A DNA stretch of 64,000 nucleotides, from assembly GCA_030278955.1 (NCBI GenBank), contig JAOANR010000003.1:60381628-60445627 (forward strand), in the 5' to 3' direction. Source of the DNA: Hygrophila difformis (lineage: Eukaryota > Streptophyta > Magnoliopsida > Lamiales > Acanthaceae). This document shows, piece after piece, positions 35,621 through 47,230 of this stretch. Numbering within the stretch: the stretch's first letter is position 1; each line of letters starts with the position of its first letter. Made by a program: the position numbers and the translations under genes. A model generated the notes under the pieces. The model saw nothing but the letters and a program-made list of their open reading frames with translations. It was not told the origin of the DNA and did no database searches.

Positions 35621-36119
35621 ACTAAACCAAACCAGATCAGACTACACTATATATATAGTTGTAATCAGATCAGATCAGACCAGATCCAATCAAATCAGAC
35701 CATACCAGACCAGATCTTATAAAATTCAGATCAGAACACCTTATTTCAGGCGAAGAGAACATAGCCTAACTATCTATTATTCAGAGGGGTAAACATAAAA
35801 AAAGTAATTGGTGATTTTTTTTTTATATGACAAATTTATAGGTGATTATATTGGTTTTTTTTTTAAAAAAAAAAATTCTTTGGTTACATTTTTTTAGACA
35901 ATAATAATGACGACAACAATAAAGGCCGCAAAATCAAAGAGCGGGTTGGCCTAGGCTAGTTGAATACGATGTAAGCGGGTGGGGAATTAACTGGCTAGGT
36001 CAGTCAAATTAGTTTGAGCGCAACTGTGGATGATATCAATATTATTTTCTTTTTGGGTTAACGGATCTTTTGACCCAAGAGTATATCCTGATGGAACAAA
36101 CCTACGAAGACTGTTTGTG
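35621..36119. repeat. CAGATC/CAGACC simple-repeat stretch and unassigned sequence
   Basis: 35,626-35,745 is made of CAGATCAGAC, AGACCAGATC and similar words. The rest to 36,119 holds poly-T/poly-A runs and no recognisable gene. Confidence 0.6.
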
Positions 36120-36770
36120 CCCACGGATCGTTATTGGATACTAACACATACATACATGGTACTATAATATATCTACTAGGATGGTTACAAAAAATACCCT
36201 TTTCCAAAGCAGATCTGCAACGTCTAATTGGAAACTTGGTTCTTTTCGTCTATGTCTGTAGATCTGCAATATGCAACTGAACATAAAATTTGATAGACAA
36301 GCAACTGCAAACAATTTTATTAATTCACAATCACGGTCTATACAATTTACAGAATTATAAAAGAATATAAGAACATCAAACGATTTGGTGGTTCGACTTA
36401 TAGAACCCCTTTGATTCCTCCAACATTTGAAGACTTGGAAGTGTATTTGATACTTCCTCTATGGCTCCTTGGAATTTCTGCAGCGTTTTGTTGCTGTAGG
36501 TTCTCAAGTGTATAAGTCTTGAGAATGAGTGGTGTCTCCGATTTATAAAGGGACTCCTCTATTTATTGATGAAAACATAGAGTTAATGGGGCCGATTTTG
36601 ATGGGCCGATCCACGTACGTGGGCTTTTCATATGGGCTTGTTCACATGGGCCGATCTTCATGGGCTGGGCTTGTTCCAAGTGTTCATTGGGTCACGTTGC
36701 AGGTGGGTCTTTTATTGGACTTGTCCACATTGGCCCAATATCGATCCATTTGGCTTGATGGATTCAAATA
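36120..36770 (-). mobile_element. probable LTR of a copia-type element, minus orientation
   Basis: Read on the minus strand it begins TGTTATTTGAATCCATC at 36,770, has a TATA-like TTTATAAATCGG (about 36,540) followed by a leader with CATTCTCAAGACTTATAC, and an AATAAAATTG polyadenylation-like word near 36,315. It directly follows the gag remnant. The end near 36,120 is uncertain and no second LTR was matched. Confidence 0.5.
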
Positions 36771-36774
36771 ACAC

Positions 36775-37524
36775 GATATCGATTGTCCTGTCTTGCCGCA
36801 CTTAAAGCACTTTCCTTTCGGTTTCTTCACGACACCAGAAGGCGCAACCGACTTGCTCCCACTGCTTCCAACATTTCTTCCCACCTTTAGACGAAGAAGG
36901 TCCAGCTTGTACAGAAACTAGAGCCTGTGGAGTCCTTCCTATAAGACCTTCCGGTGCAACCAAGTGCACTAGAAGCTCAGCTAGTGTATAGTCCCTCTTA
37001 GTGAGGATGGTATTCAGGCGGAAGTTATCATAAGACTTACGGAGTGAGTGCAAGATAATATCAATATTGTTGTCACCATCAATACTATCCCCGATCAGCT
37101 CTATCTCATTCAAATTTTCTATTATCTTGAGAATATGCTCACACACGGATCCTCCCTATGGCATAGAAGAAGTCATTTCCCCATTGCCTTAAACCTCGCG
37201 GACTTGTCTGACTCACCAAAAAGCTCCTTGAGGCTCAACATCATCTCAGTAGTAGTAGGCATACTTTGATACTGCTGTTCAGTACAATGCTCATAAAAGC
37301 CAACATAAAGCGACAAGCCATCTCATTTGCCTTGTGCCACTTCCAATGAGCCTCTCTTTTCTCTTGGGTGAACTATCAGTCAGGGCCACCGGAGCAGGAG
37401 TAGTAAGCACAAATTTGTACTCTTCAGCGGCAAAGACAATATCTAGATTTCATTTCCAGTCCAACTAGTTGGGATCGGTCAATTTGTTTTGATTGAGAAT
37501 AGTCATAAGTGGATTGAACGACAT
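36775..37524 (-). pseudogene. Ty1-copia gag remnant with CCHC-type knuckle
   Basis: Minus-strand text: MSFNPLMTILNQNKLTDPNW at the start (ATG 37,524), then LDIVFAAEEYKFVLTTPAPV, ILHSLRKSYDNFRLNTILTK, and CFKCGKTGQ, a zinc knuckle with a degraded His position. This is the order of copia gag. Frames shift several times and a stop follows DWK. The zinc knuckle runs straight into the LTR, so protease, integrase and reverse transcriptase are gone. Confidence 0.82.
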
Positions 37525-38301
37525 GCTGATGATTGAAATAAATAAAACATGCAAACACATAAGCATAAGCAATTTATTCACATTTACATGAAATTATAAT
37601 CATATGAAAAACCTCAAAAACATTGAAATTATGCATTCATCGACAGCTCAATAAATGAATATGCAAGCCATGTTAGGATGGACGTTTACACATGCATTTA
37701 TTAAACATGCACCCAGCCTCTAATTTCATTATCTCATCAAGTTATCCTTATGACGAATGAAATTAATTGTCGATCTTTTAAGAAACTGGCCATGTAATAA
37801 AAACAGGGATCCCGTTGGGGGATTATCTTAAAATTCACATCTAAGTCTTGACCACAATTTAACCTTAAGGACAATTACGCACAATTAATACGCGACCGAT
37901 GGGGTAGTCATATCGTATGTAAATAATCTCATTTAGTTATCTTGACATAAATTTTCTAGTAAACTTATGCATGACACATCCGTTAGGGAGGAGACCCCAT
38001 GGGTCACGCGTATACCACACACTTTCTTAAAAATAAATTAATAAATTAGAAATCCCATCTAGTAAACTTGTGGAAGTCAATATCCGTTAGGGAAGAGACC
38101 CTATGAGTCACGCGTATGACAATCACTTTAAATAGAGATCAATTGTGGAGGCCTTTGAATTAATTAAAATTCAATAATTTTGACTTAGTCATTTAACTTG
38201 TAGGTTTTTCCACTGAATGCATCAAGAAATAATTAAATTCCTAACATGTTCTAACATGCAAATCACATAGGTCCTAGCATGCCCCTAGAATTAAAATAAT
38301 A
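37525..38301. other. untranslated leader-like sequence upstream of the copia gag remnant
   Basis: It contains two related blocks, ATCCGTTAGGGAGGAGACCC with GTCACGCGTAT (from 37,979) and ATCCGTTAGGGAAGAGACCC with GTCACGCGTAT (from 38,091), about 112 bp apart. No tRNA primer site was recognised. Possibly part of the same retroelement. Confidence 0.4.
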
Positions 38302-38639
38302 CTTCCTCCGTCCCACTAATTCCGTCTCATTTTCCTTTTTGATCCGTCCCATTGCAATTGTCACATTTTCCTTTTAGGAAATAACTACATACTTTAATTA
38401 CCAAACCCACTACCATCACATCATATTAATAAATAAATATATTAAAATTTTAAAGACACTTATCACATCGCACATAAATAAATCAATGAAAAATTCAAAT
38501 ATATTACAATCATATCACATAAATTTCTAATTTACCCCCACTTTAAACACTAATCTATCCTTATATTAAAGTACTAACTATCCCCACATATTATACCGTA
38601 CCCAAAAGAAATGAGATACTATTAGTGGAACGGAAGGAG
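38302..38639. mobile_element. Stowaway-type MITE (338 bp)
   Basis: Ends CTTCCTCCGTCCCACTAAT and ATTAGTGGAACGGAAGGAG are inverted, with TA duplications at 38300-38301 and 38640-38641. The termini resemble those of the mariner at 1.8-5.8 kb. Confidence 0.9.
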
Positions 38640-38641
38640 TA

Positions 38642-39392
38642 TAATTCAAGGCTACTTAAAACGTGATTTCTAGCATGTTTAAATTTAAATCTCATATCAC
38701 ATCCAAAAAGCAAACAAAGAAAGCAATAAAATAAAGCAATTCCGTGCAGCCCTAAGAACTTATCTAATAGCCCAAAATAACTATTACAAAATTCAAAAGG
38801 GCACTGAAGGATGCCAGGATCTGCCTCTCATGCAATGCGATGAAACTCCAACGGACGTCCAACTCTGAAGAATGGCGAAAAAAAAGTCTGTCAAATGTCC
38901 GAATCAGGCCCTGAAAAATTCGGTCATCATTTTACCATGATGCATGTAGATCTCGCAGCGACATTTCCGAAAAGGTATGGGCCCAAAAGGGACAACCAAG
39001 GCAAAAGTTACAACCCAAACAGTTTATACCGACGGAAACCCTAGTATTTCGGTCCATTGGGCCAAAACCCTAATTTTTCCACCAATCCTGCAGCCGCCAC
39101 CACCAACCCTGCCGTTTTCCTAGCCACCCATTCCACCGCCGCCGCCGGTCCGCCGCTGGTCCGCCGCAGTCGCCGCCGTCTTTTCATGTGAAATCGTCTC
39201 CCTTTGCTCTTTTTCATGCTCATATCTACCATTGCATTACATAATATGAACATTAAATAAAAAATCCTATATAGATTTGATCTATGAAAAACACCTAATC
39301 TATCCACACTTATTGTCTGGGAAAAATGTTTACAACAAAACAATAGGGATGCGACGAGGAACATACAACACATGAAAACAATAAAATAAATA
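38642..39392. other. no recognised gene; GC-rich patch at 39,090-39,180
   Basis: A CCGCCG-rich patch and the word AAACCCTAATTTTTCC give a gene-leader look on the minus strand, but no exon structure was found. Confidence 0.3.
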
Positions 39393-39649
39393 CTCCCTCC
39401 ATTTTTTTTACTTGCTCCATAAGAGTTTTTGCTACTTTTCACGCACACACTTTGATTTAAAGTTTTATCATAGTTATACAAGTTAAAATATAGCCAAGTG
39501 AGATCTTGTTAGATTCGTCTCCTCTTGTAGATTTTAAATATGAAACTTTTAGAATTTTTACTTGTACTGAACATGAGTAATTAATAGTTTAAAAATATAT
39601 ATTGGACTGTGTGTTGGGGTTCCGTAGGAAGAATAAAAAACGGAGGTAG
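39393..39649. mobile_element. Stowaway-type MITE (257 bp)
   Basis: CTCCCTCCATTTT on the left and AAACGGAGGTAG on the right, with TA at both sides. The interior is homologous to the MITE at 57,846-58,105 (shared TAGATTCGTCT / TGGATTCGTCT region). Confidence 0.85.
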
Positions 39650-39693
39650 TATAAATATAAATATAAATTTAATTTATATTATATTTATTTTTC

Positions 39694-39860
39694 AGCGACG
39701 AGCCTTCTCACAATTGAGCGACATGGACAAATGCAAGCCCTCGGGAATGTACTCGTGAACGTAAGAAACATTAGACCCGGTTCAGGCTCGCAGACCCTGT
39801 CCGTAATCCTTGGACTAGTCCTCGGGAATGTACTCGTAAACGTCCTCGTATATTCTGTAT
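39694..39860. repeat. fragment of the TTCAGCGAC element plus an 18 bp direct repeat
   Basis: 39,694-39,735 (TCAGCGACGAGCCTTCTCAC and following) repeats 42,672-42,715 almost exactly. Immediately after it CCTCGGGAATGTACTCGT occurs twice (about 39,739 and 39,820). Confidence 0.75.
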
Positions 39861-41290
39861 AGCCCACATTTCTTACAATCCGATCGGGCCATGGTATCCG
39901 AGGAGTAGTACACTATTTTGTCCTCAGAAATTCTCGACTATTTCTCGGTCCTCGGCAATAGTCCTCGGAGATTATTAAAATAATACTAAGATTACATTAT
40001 TAATTAGTTTGAAATTATTAGTTATTGATTTATATTCCCCTCATGCAAAATTAATAGCATCATCTTAAACCAATTTCTCAAGTTATGCCAATTAATTATA
40101 ATTCATGCCCCATAAATTAAATAAATGAATAAAGGTTTCGAAGAAATAAGAGCTGTGTAGATTCGAATCCCCAACCGTTTCTATTCAATATTTTTAAAAA
40201 AGAAAACACAAATAAAAATTGAGGACTTGAATTCTAGTGGAATTAATTATGGGAATTGAAGCTTGACCCGGCCAGCGGTCAAATCTTCAACTTTCAATCT
40301 TATATTTGGAGTTTGAATCTTCATCTTACCTTTATACTAACACTATTCCCCTTTATAAATGACAAACCTCTCCTACATTCTAATAAAATTATTTTCCAGT
40401 TTTTTCATTGGCCGGCCGACAAGCCTCCTAAATTTCGATATATATACATATATAGATATATATATTATAAAAAAAAAGATTCATGGACTTCCTTTTTAAA
40501 TTGTTCTCTTTCACAATAATAAATTAATTGATTTCAGTGTACACCCATGCCATGCAGCAAACTGTTCAATGTACAAATGACTCCAAATCCCACTACTGAA
40601 GAATATTATCTCAGTAAACGTGTCCCTTAATTTATAGTACAATGATGATATATATTGAACATTAAAGTCAATGAACCCATTTTAGAAAAAGATAATAAAA
40701 ACAAACACACCCAAACTCTAGTGATCACATATCAAAATCCAGGTTTCATTTTCTTTATCAATTAACGTATTGGTACACTGATAGTAGTATTTTATTTCAT
40801 TTTAATTATTTAAAAAGGAAATAATTATAAATGTGAACTAGGACATGTGGTAATATGATTGATAGCCATGGATGGCCTCAAAACAATTCTAAATGGGAAA
40901 CAGCTGAATGATTGGACTGTAATAAGGACATGCCCCAAGTTATGGACAGCCACTTCATTCTTTATTTCTTTAAGGACATAATTAAATTAAATATTACTAC
41001 AAGAGATAGGGCAGCTGATTGTATAATATAATTCCACTTAGTGGAAGTATCTTTTGTTATGACGAATTACAGGTTATAAATTGATAATGGTAGTGATTGA
41101 GGAATTGAACATTTCTCACTGATTTGAAAGTTGCGACATTATGAAATGGTTAAGATCTCTGTGTTGTTTGTATTTTTGTTTTGTTTTGTTTTTTATTTTT
41201 TTTTTCAAAATTGGGTGTGTTTTGATGTGAGTATATTGAGTAGCATATTGGTTTTACATAGTAGATTTGACCAATCAATATGTTATTTCA
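39861..41290. other. AT-rich intergenic sequence without recognised gene
   Basis: It includes a TATA(C/G)ATA microsatellite-like run at 40,438-40,470. No exon-like frame on either strand. Confidence 0.4.
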
Positions 41291-41304
41291 TATTGTTTAA
41301 GCAA

Positions 41305-41472
41305 AGGGATGAGGACCTAGCCCAAGCGGTTAAGTCCCTTGACTTCCAACGGAAGGTTGGAGGTTCGATTCCCACCGGCCCCCTATCCCTCCCTTTATTT
41401 CCCCTTTGTAATTGTGTGGCATGGGCTCCCACCACCTCTTTCCAGGCCTTCAATGGCTCCTCCAAAAAAAAA
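41305..41472 (+). mobile_element. tRNA-derived SINE with 14 bp target duplication
   Basis: Box A-like TAGCCCAAGCGGTT and box B GGTTCGATTCCC are correctly spaced, followed by the family body (TTTGTAATTGTGTGGCATGG) and an A9 tail. Flanking duplications TATTGTTTAAGCAA at 41291-41304 and 41473-41486 are identical, so the insertion is young. Confidence 0.93.
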
Positions 41473-41720
41473 TATTGTTTAAGCAACATATTCTACGACG
41501 ATATTGGTCTCAATAAGCTCAAATATGTTATATTTTGAAGCAGATTGGCTAGCAACAACCCTTTGTTTTTTTCAAATTTATTCAAGAGAAGGCAAGTCTG
41601 TCCCAATTCAATAATTTCATGTCCTGATCCAATAATTTCACCTTGGGCCTTGTTTCTATAACGAGTGTCCACATAAATGGGCTTCATATCTCGGCTTGGT
41701 TCCAAAATTATTTGAGGCAA

Positions 41721-42248
41721 GCTTCTTAAAATTGGGATCGCGAGATCGTTTTTCTCTTTACAAGATCGGGATCGTAGGATCGAATCGGGATCCTAAGATC
41801 TTATGAAATTACAATAATGGATAAACTCAATTATGCATACTAACATGTAAAAGCATTAATTCATGTGTTTATGAATTTTGCAAGTTAATTAATACAATAC
41901 AATACAAAAACATCACAATCAAACATAAAATATTTCCACATACATACATATTATGTTTTTTTACACATCATACTTAAGGACTACCAACTCTTAAGTTTAA
42001 AATTAAAGGAAAAAAGTTACTTTGATCCCAAATAAAAAAATACTATAAAAATTTTATGCATTTAAGAGGGTATGATCGTAAGATCATAGAAGCGTTTGGG
42101 GATTATGACCATAAGATCGTAATATTCTACTATCATGATCGGGATCTTACTAATTTTAAGATCCTATAAGGATTGGGATTTTTTTTAGAGAGGTATGATC
42201 GTAAAATCGTAAGATTCTAAGATCAAAATCGGAATCTTAACAACTATG
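41721..42248. mobile_element. GATC-rich non-autonomous element (528 bp)
   Basis: It is flanked by ATTTGAGGCAA (41710-41720) and ATTTGAGGTAA (42249-42259), an 11 bp duplication with one change. Inside, GGGATCGTAGGATCG-like words cluster at both ends in inverted arrangement (GGATCCTAAGATC, ATCGTAAGATTCTAAG). The long duplication points to a Mutator-like element. No coding. Confidence 0.6.
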
Positions 42249-42401
42249 ATTTGAGGTAATGGGGAAATCCTAGAGTAGCGGCGTTGATCCATTAGTGATC
42301 GGGATTCGAGGCTCAAACACTAATAATTAAATACACATAATTTATTACTATTTTTTTTGTGTGCACTTTTTTTTTTCGGAGAGCCAAAGCCAGTGAAGAA
42401 T

Positions 42402-43034
42402 GGGCAAGGTTCGTGGGCAGATGCATTGTCCATACGGACGTGCGGATGACATTCTCCGCGGGTAATCATCCAACAGTTGAGATCATTTGTAGGTTAGTTT
42501 TGTAATTTTACATAGGATATATACAATTAAGCGACATAACATACACAACTTAGCGACGGATCCAATCCAGTTCAGCGACACGACATATGCAATTCAGCGA
42601 TATTATTGTGTTCATTTGAGCGACGCTTGAAGTTAGAGCCGGTTGAAGTTCATTGCGATTTTAAATGTATCTCATCGACGAGCCTTCTCACAATTCAGCG
42701 ACATGGACAAATGCAATTCAGCGACATGAGATATGCAATTCAGCGACACAATTTTATACATTTCAACAACATAGTGATATGCATTTGAACGCATCTCAGC
42801 GACAGAGCATATACATTTCAGTGACATGGCATATGCAATTCAGCGACACGGCCAACACAATTCAGCGACTTGATATAGTATTTCTCAGCAACATGCTATA
42901 TAAAATACCTAACAAGTAAAATTATGAAACTAATCCTACAAATGATTTCAACTGTTGGATAATGAAATTAATCAACGACTGAGAAATAGCCTCCGCACGT
43001 CCGAATGCGGATATGTCCGCACCATAACATCAAT
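42402..43034. mobile_element. non-autonomous element with tandem TTCAGCGAC motifs, copy 2 (633 bp)
   Basis: It is flanked by the 11 bp direct repeat CAGTGAAGAAT (42391-42401, 43035-43045), as for Mutator-like elements. The ends show partial inverted similarity (GGACGTGCGGATGACATTC against CCGCACGTCCGAATGCGG). Between 42,520 and 42,900 about fifteen degenerate units of the form TTCAGCGACATG(G/A)..ATGCAA repeat every 20-30 bp. No protein. It shares the motif with the 34.5 kb element in the opposite orientation. Confidence 0.78.
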
Positions 43035-43268
43035 CAGTGAAGAATATTTGGTGCACACATTAAGTATATTTTGACTTTAATTATTACTATTATTTTAAAT
43101 ATATATTTCACGCATTGTGTTTAATTACGTTAGCACCTTGCTCATCGTGCTAGAAGAGTATTTCAAAAATAAACAAATTAACAATAATTTTGTGTTAAAA
43201 TTCATAAAATACTACTCTACTAACTAATAAAGGTGAAGCTCCATCAATTGTAAGTTGTTGACCATTTT

Positions 43269-43269
<1 letters not shown>

Positions 43270-43309
<40 letters not shown>
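43270..43309. repeat. (TA)n microsatellite
   Basis: An uninterrupted alternating TA run of nearly 40 bp. Confidence 0.95.
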
Positions 43310-43311
<2 letters not shown>

Positions 43312-44139
43312 AGGATCAACTAGGCCGATTGATTTTATTTGGTTTATTTAGAACTGAACACAGTACAATCTAAATGGAGTATATGTTTTGAATAATTACT
43401 AATTTAAATTGTAGTATATTATTGTTAACCCCATAAAATATTAGGCCCAATTAAATTTAGTCCAACCAATTTTTCGAATGGCTCGGTCCAATTCAAGAAT
43501 TATCCGCATAAAGACCAAGTGGTGAGAAGCCGCCATAAGAGTAGACTGGAGAGGGATCATGGTACTCTGAAGACACATTGAAAGCAGAGAAGATCAAGGG
43601 ACTTCAATATGTGGCGCCATCAGAGAGAGAGTCAGCAAAAGGAGTTACTCCAAGAGAGGATTTGACACATTAAAGCAGCGCAACATCAGGGAAGTGATTG
43701 CTTGTAACGCTGCAGCCCACATCAGGAGGATGAATGTCGTGGTCCTCCTTATAAATAGACGGTGGTGGCATCTCAAGAGGAAAACTCTACCAAAGAATCT
43801 GCTATTTCATTTTTCCTTTCTGCAATTTGTTTACAGCTTTCTTCTTTTTCGCACTTTATTTCCTTTAAGCTTTCTTAGTTTCCTGTAATTTTATTCTGCA
43901 ATCCTTGTAACCTTCAGTACTCATTCAATCAAAAGAGAGGTTTCTCCTTCAAACAAATTCTTGGTTAACAAATTGGCACGCCCAGTGGGACACGAGATTG
44001 AGACCATATCCGTTTAGATCCCGTTTATGCAACTCAGATCTGGACAAATAGTAAGAGACTTAAATAAAAAAAATTTGAAGAAACGTCACTACACGAAGAC
44101 ACACCGATTAGAATACTTTCTAAGAACGCCGATGATGCG

Positions 44140-45762
44140 GTGAGCACTTCTCAACCGCGACAGGGAATAATACAAATCCCCACCTTGTCTGAACAAATGC
44201 GGCTATCGATGACAGAATCGATGGCCGAGTTCATACCTTTACTCACGAGGCACTTAATGGATGCATTGCGGCCTGCTATGACCGATCAGATCAAGAGAGT
44301 GTGTAGTTCCATGTGTCTCCAGCGGGATGGAACTACTCATATGAACGGCGTCAGTACGACGCTTAGTCTCCCGTGTCCAGGGTCGTCAAGCGGCCAACAG
44401 AGGACTTGGGGAGCCACGCCATGCCAACCGCCGTCTTCAGAGTTTGGAGGCTTGGCAAGTGTTTTTCAGTTGCCTCACCAGGCTGTTCTTACTTACACAC
44501 CAGCGGTACCTAGCGTGCCGAGTCTTGTGTATGCGGCACCTCCAGTGCCGATGTATGCCTCACGAGGCTGTCTCACGGTCTCCCAGGCACCATGCTATCT
44601 CATGGCCACCAATGCCTCGCAAGGCTGTCCCATGGCTTCCAACGCCTCATTAGGTTGTTTTACATCATCCCAGGCGCCAGGCTGTTTACTGTCCATCAGC
44701 GCTCTTCCAGGCTGTATGACGGCCTCTGGTGGCCCTGGCCTGCCGCCACGTCAGGCGGCACCTCTTGTACCGAGCGTCCCGACCACACCTTATGGGGCAA
44801 CTATTCATCAGTACAGGCGCCCGTACCGAACCCTAGTTGGATGCCGCCAATGCAAGGGGGGCAGGCGCCACAACCATATGGAGTGGCTTCAACACCTGCC
44901 ACGCCTCCCACAGCCGCCATGCCAGTAACAGCGCCTGTACAGATCCCTAGTTGGATGTCGCCAACGCAAGGGGGCAGGCGCCACAACTATGTGGAGTGGC
45001 CGCGACATCTGCCACACCTCCAGCCGCCCTGTCTCTTACACAAGCACCGGCGGTATCACCCGAGTTGCTTGCAGACATAATGCAACAACACTGTGGAATT
45101 CAGCTGAGGCCGATAGAGCTGCATACATACAGGAAACCCTACCCTGATTGGGTAGACACCATGCAACCATATCCGAGGGGCTTCAAGATGCCCGAATTCA
45201 CCACATTCTCAGGGGACGATGGCAAGTCCACTATAGTGCATGTGGCCAGATTTACCGCCCAGTGTGGCGAAGCGGCAGCGAATGATTGGCTGAAGTTGAG
45301 ATTATTCAGCTCATCTCTCACTGGACACTCATTTGCATGGTATGCGTCATTGAGGCCTAATTCAATTCAAAATTGGGCCGATCTGGAGCGAGCTTTTCAT
45401 GACAGGTTCTACACACCGTTGTCACATGTGAGCCTCTCAGACCTTACAAATGCAAAACAATTTTCCGATGAGGCGGCAAGCACTTTTATTAACAGATTAC
45501 AGCGGCTTAAAGGTCGGTGCACCATGGCAATCCCTAACAAGGAAATAGCCAATATTGCAGGGCGAATATGTCGCCAAAATTGAAAGAGCATTTAATTGTG
45601 CAGGATTCCACTGATCTTGCCCAGCTGGCCGAGAAAGCGGCCCGCTTGGAAAAGTTCCTTGAGGAACAAGATGAGAAACGCCCACCTACATACGGGTCTA
45701 CTTTTAATGAGTTGAAACCCGGTAGAGAGAAGATGAACCAAGGGTGGGGGCCAACGCAGTAA
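44140..45762 (+). pseudogene. gag-like polyprotein of the LTR element, frame broken
   Basis: The N-terminal part (44,140-44,928) is a low-complexity proline/alanine-rich region with repeated cassettes (SQAPCYLMATNASQGC, NASLGCFTSSQAPGC). The retrotransposon-gag domain follows in another frame (44,951-45,583): YPRGFKMPEFTTFSGDDGKS, LKLRLFSSSLTGHSFAWYAS, NWADLERAFHDRFYTP, FINRLQRLKGRC. A third frame (45,568-45,762) continues with LIVQDSTDLAQLAEKAARLE. At least two frame changes are needed, so no complete gag can be made from this copy. No CCHC knuckle was seen. Confidence 0.85.
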
Positions 45763-45789
45763 CCCTGGGTAGAAACAACCCTGGATAAC

Positions 45790-47230
45790 GGCCCTAGAAC
45801 GCCATCGATAGCGGCCTTGGAGGCCGAGTGGTTGGTCCTTGAGGATGGCGGCATAATAAAAGATGGTGCCTGGCTGATTAGTGGCCGCTTGACTAAGGAT
45901 GACGGCTGGCTGAGGATGACAGCCTGACTGAGCACGCGTAAAGGTAGTGGCCCAGGCGAAGGCGAATGGCGGCCCAAGTGAAAGCGAATGGCGGCCTAGA
46001 CAGATGGAGATGGCGGCCTGGAGAGATCAAGGTGGCGGCTTGGATGAGAGTCGCGACACCCGAGCAAGTGGCGGCCTGGAGCGAGATTGCGGCTTGACTA
46101 AGGATGACAGAAGTTGGCGGCTCAAACAGATGGAGCTGGCGGCCAGAGCAGATAAAGATGGCGGCTTGAAGCTGGCGGCCGGACTGATGGGTGGCGGCCT
46201 GGAGCTGGCGGCTGGTGTGGTCCCATTCGCTAAATTCTATTTCAGAAAATGCAATACGGATACTCATTACGATTACAATATTGATTATGTGGCATGGTTT
46301 TCTAAAAACCTAAGTCATGGGCATATGATATGGTACGTGGAAATTCTGATCAAAACACACGGATACATGGATCAAACTGTGTATAAAAAGATAGATCAAT
46401 CAATGAAAATACATATGAGAGTACACCAAATCCACACAAATGAGGCGAGAAGAAACAACAAGCCTGAACATGCTATTCAAGAATTCATGTAACATCTACT
46501 CAATGCATAAACTGCCAGTCCCTAGTATCCAATTCTAGCCTCGAGTGATACTCTATGATTTCACAGTCTCGGCCAACAACAGCAATAGAACAAGATAAAA
46601 GAGCTAACATGATCCATGAGTCGAACAGAACAAGATGACTCAATGTGGATGGCGGCCCGGGCTGGAGGTGTTGGTGGCGCTCGGCAGGCGGAGGCGCTCG
46701 AGGATGGCGGCGAGCTGGGGGCTGGCGGCCAGGCTGGACACTCGGGGGCTTGGCGACACTAACTGGCGGCGTTCGAAGACTCTTGGCGACGTTGGCTGAC
46801 GGCATTCGAAGACACCTGGCGACGTTGGCTGGCGGCGTTCGAAGACTCCCAGCACAAGGTTGACGGCTGGCGGCCTAAAGTGAAGGGTTGGCGGCCCGTG
46901 ATGATCTGGTGGCGTGCTCGGACGATGGCGGCGGCGCTAGGACGATGGCGGCGCGCCCGGTTGGAGGCACTCGGCGAAGGGCTGGCGGCGAAGGATGGCC
47001 TAGCGGCGCTCAGGTCTGCTCGTCGTTGGCGGCGTGTCAATGGCAGCCTCCAGACGGCCCCCCACGGCGACGATGGCGGCCTGACGAATGGTGCTTGGCG
47101 GCCGAGGATTCGATGGCGGCGCCCGGAGGATGCTGACGGTGGCCCGATGGCGGCGCTCGCGGCGGAGCAGCAGCTGCCTAGCAGCGTTACACGAGGGCGA
47201 CTGAGGTCTCCTAGGGTGGTGGCCGGCAGT
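45790..47230. repeat. GGCGGC-rich degenerate repeat region occupying the pol position
   Basis: Two blocks (about 45,790-46,220 and 46,640-47,200) are built from words such as GATGGCGGC, TGGCGGCCTGGAG, GTTGGCGGC and GGCGACGTTGGCTG at intervals of about 15-40 bp. They are separated by ordinary AT-rich sequence with no recognisable domain. Open frames on both strands here follow from the composition. Confidence 0.75.

Noticed and set aside
39041..39481. 146-codon minus-strand frame
   Set aside because: Half is a CCGCCG-rich patch and half lies in a Stowaway MITE; no family resemblance.
41320..41380. tRNA gene
   Set aside because: Box A and box B are present, but no acceptor stem closes, and the unit ends in an A-tail with target duplications, so it is a SINE.
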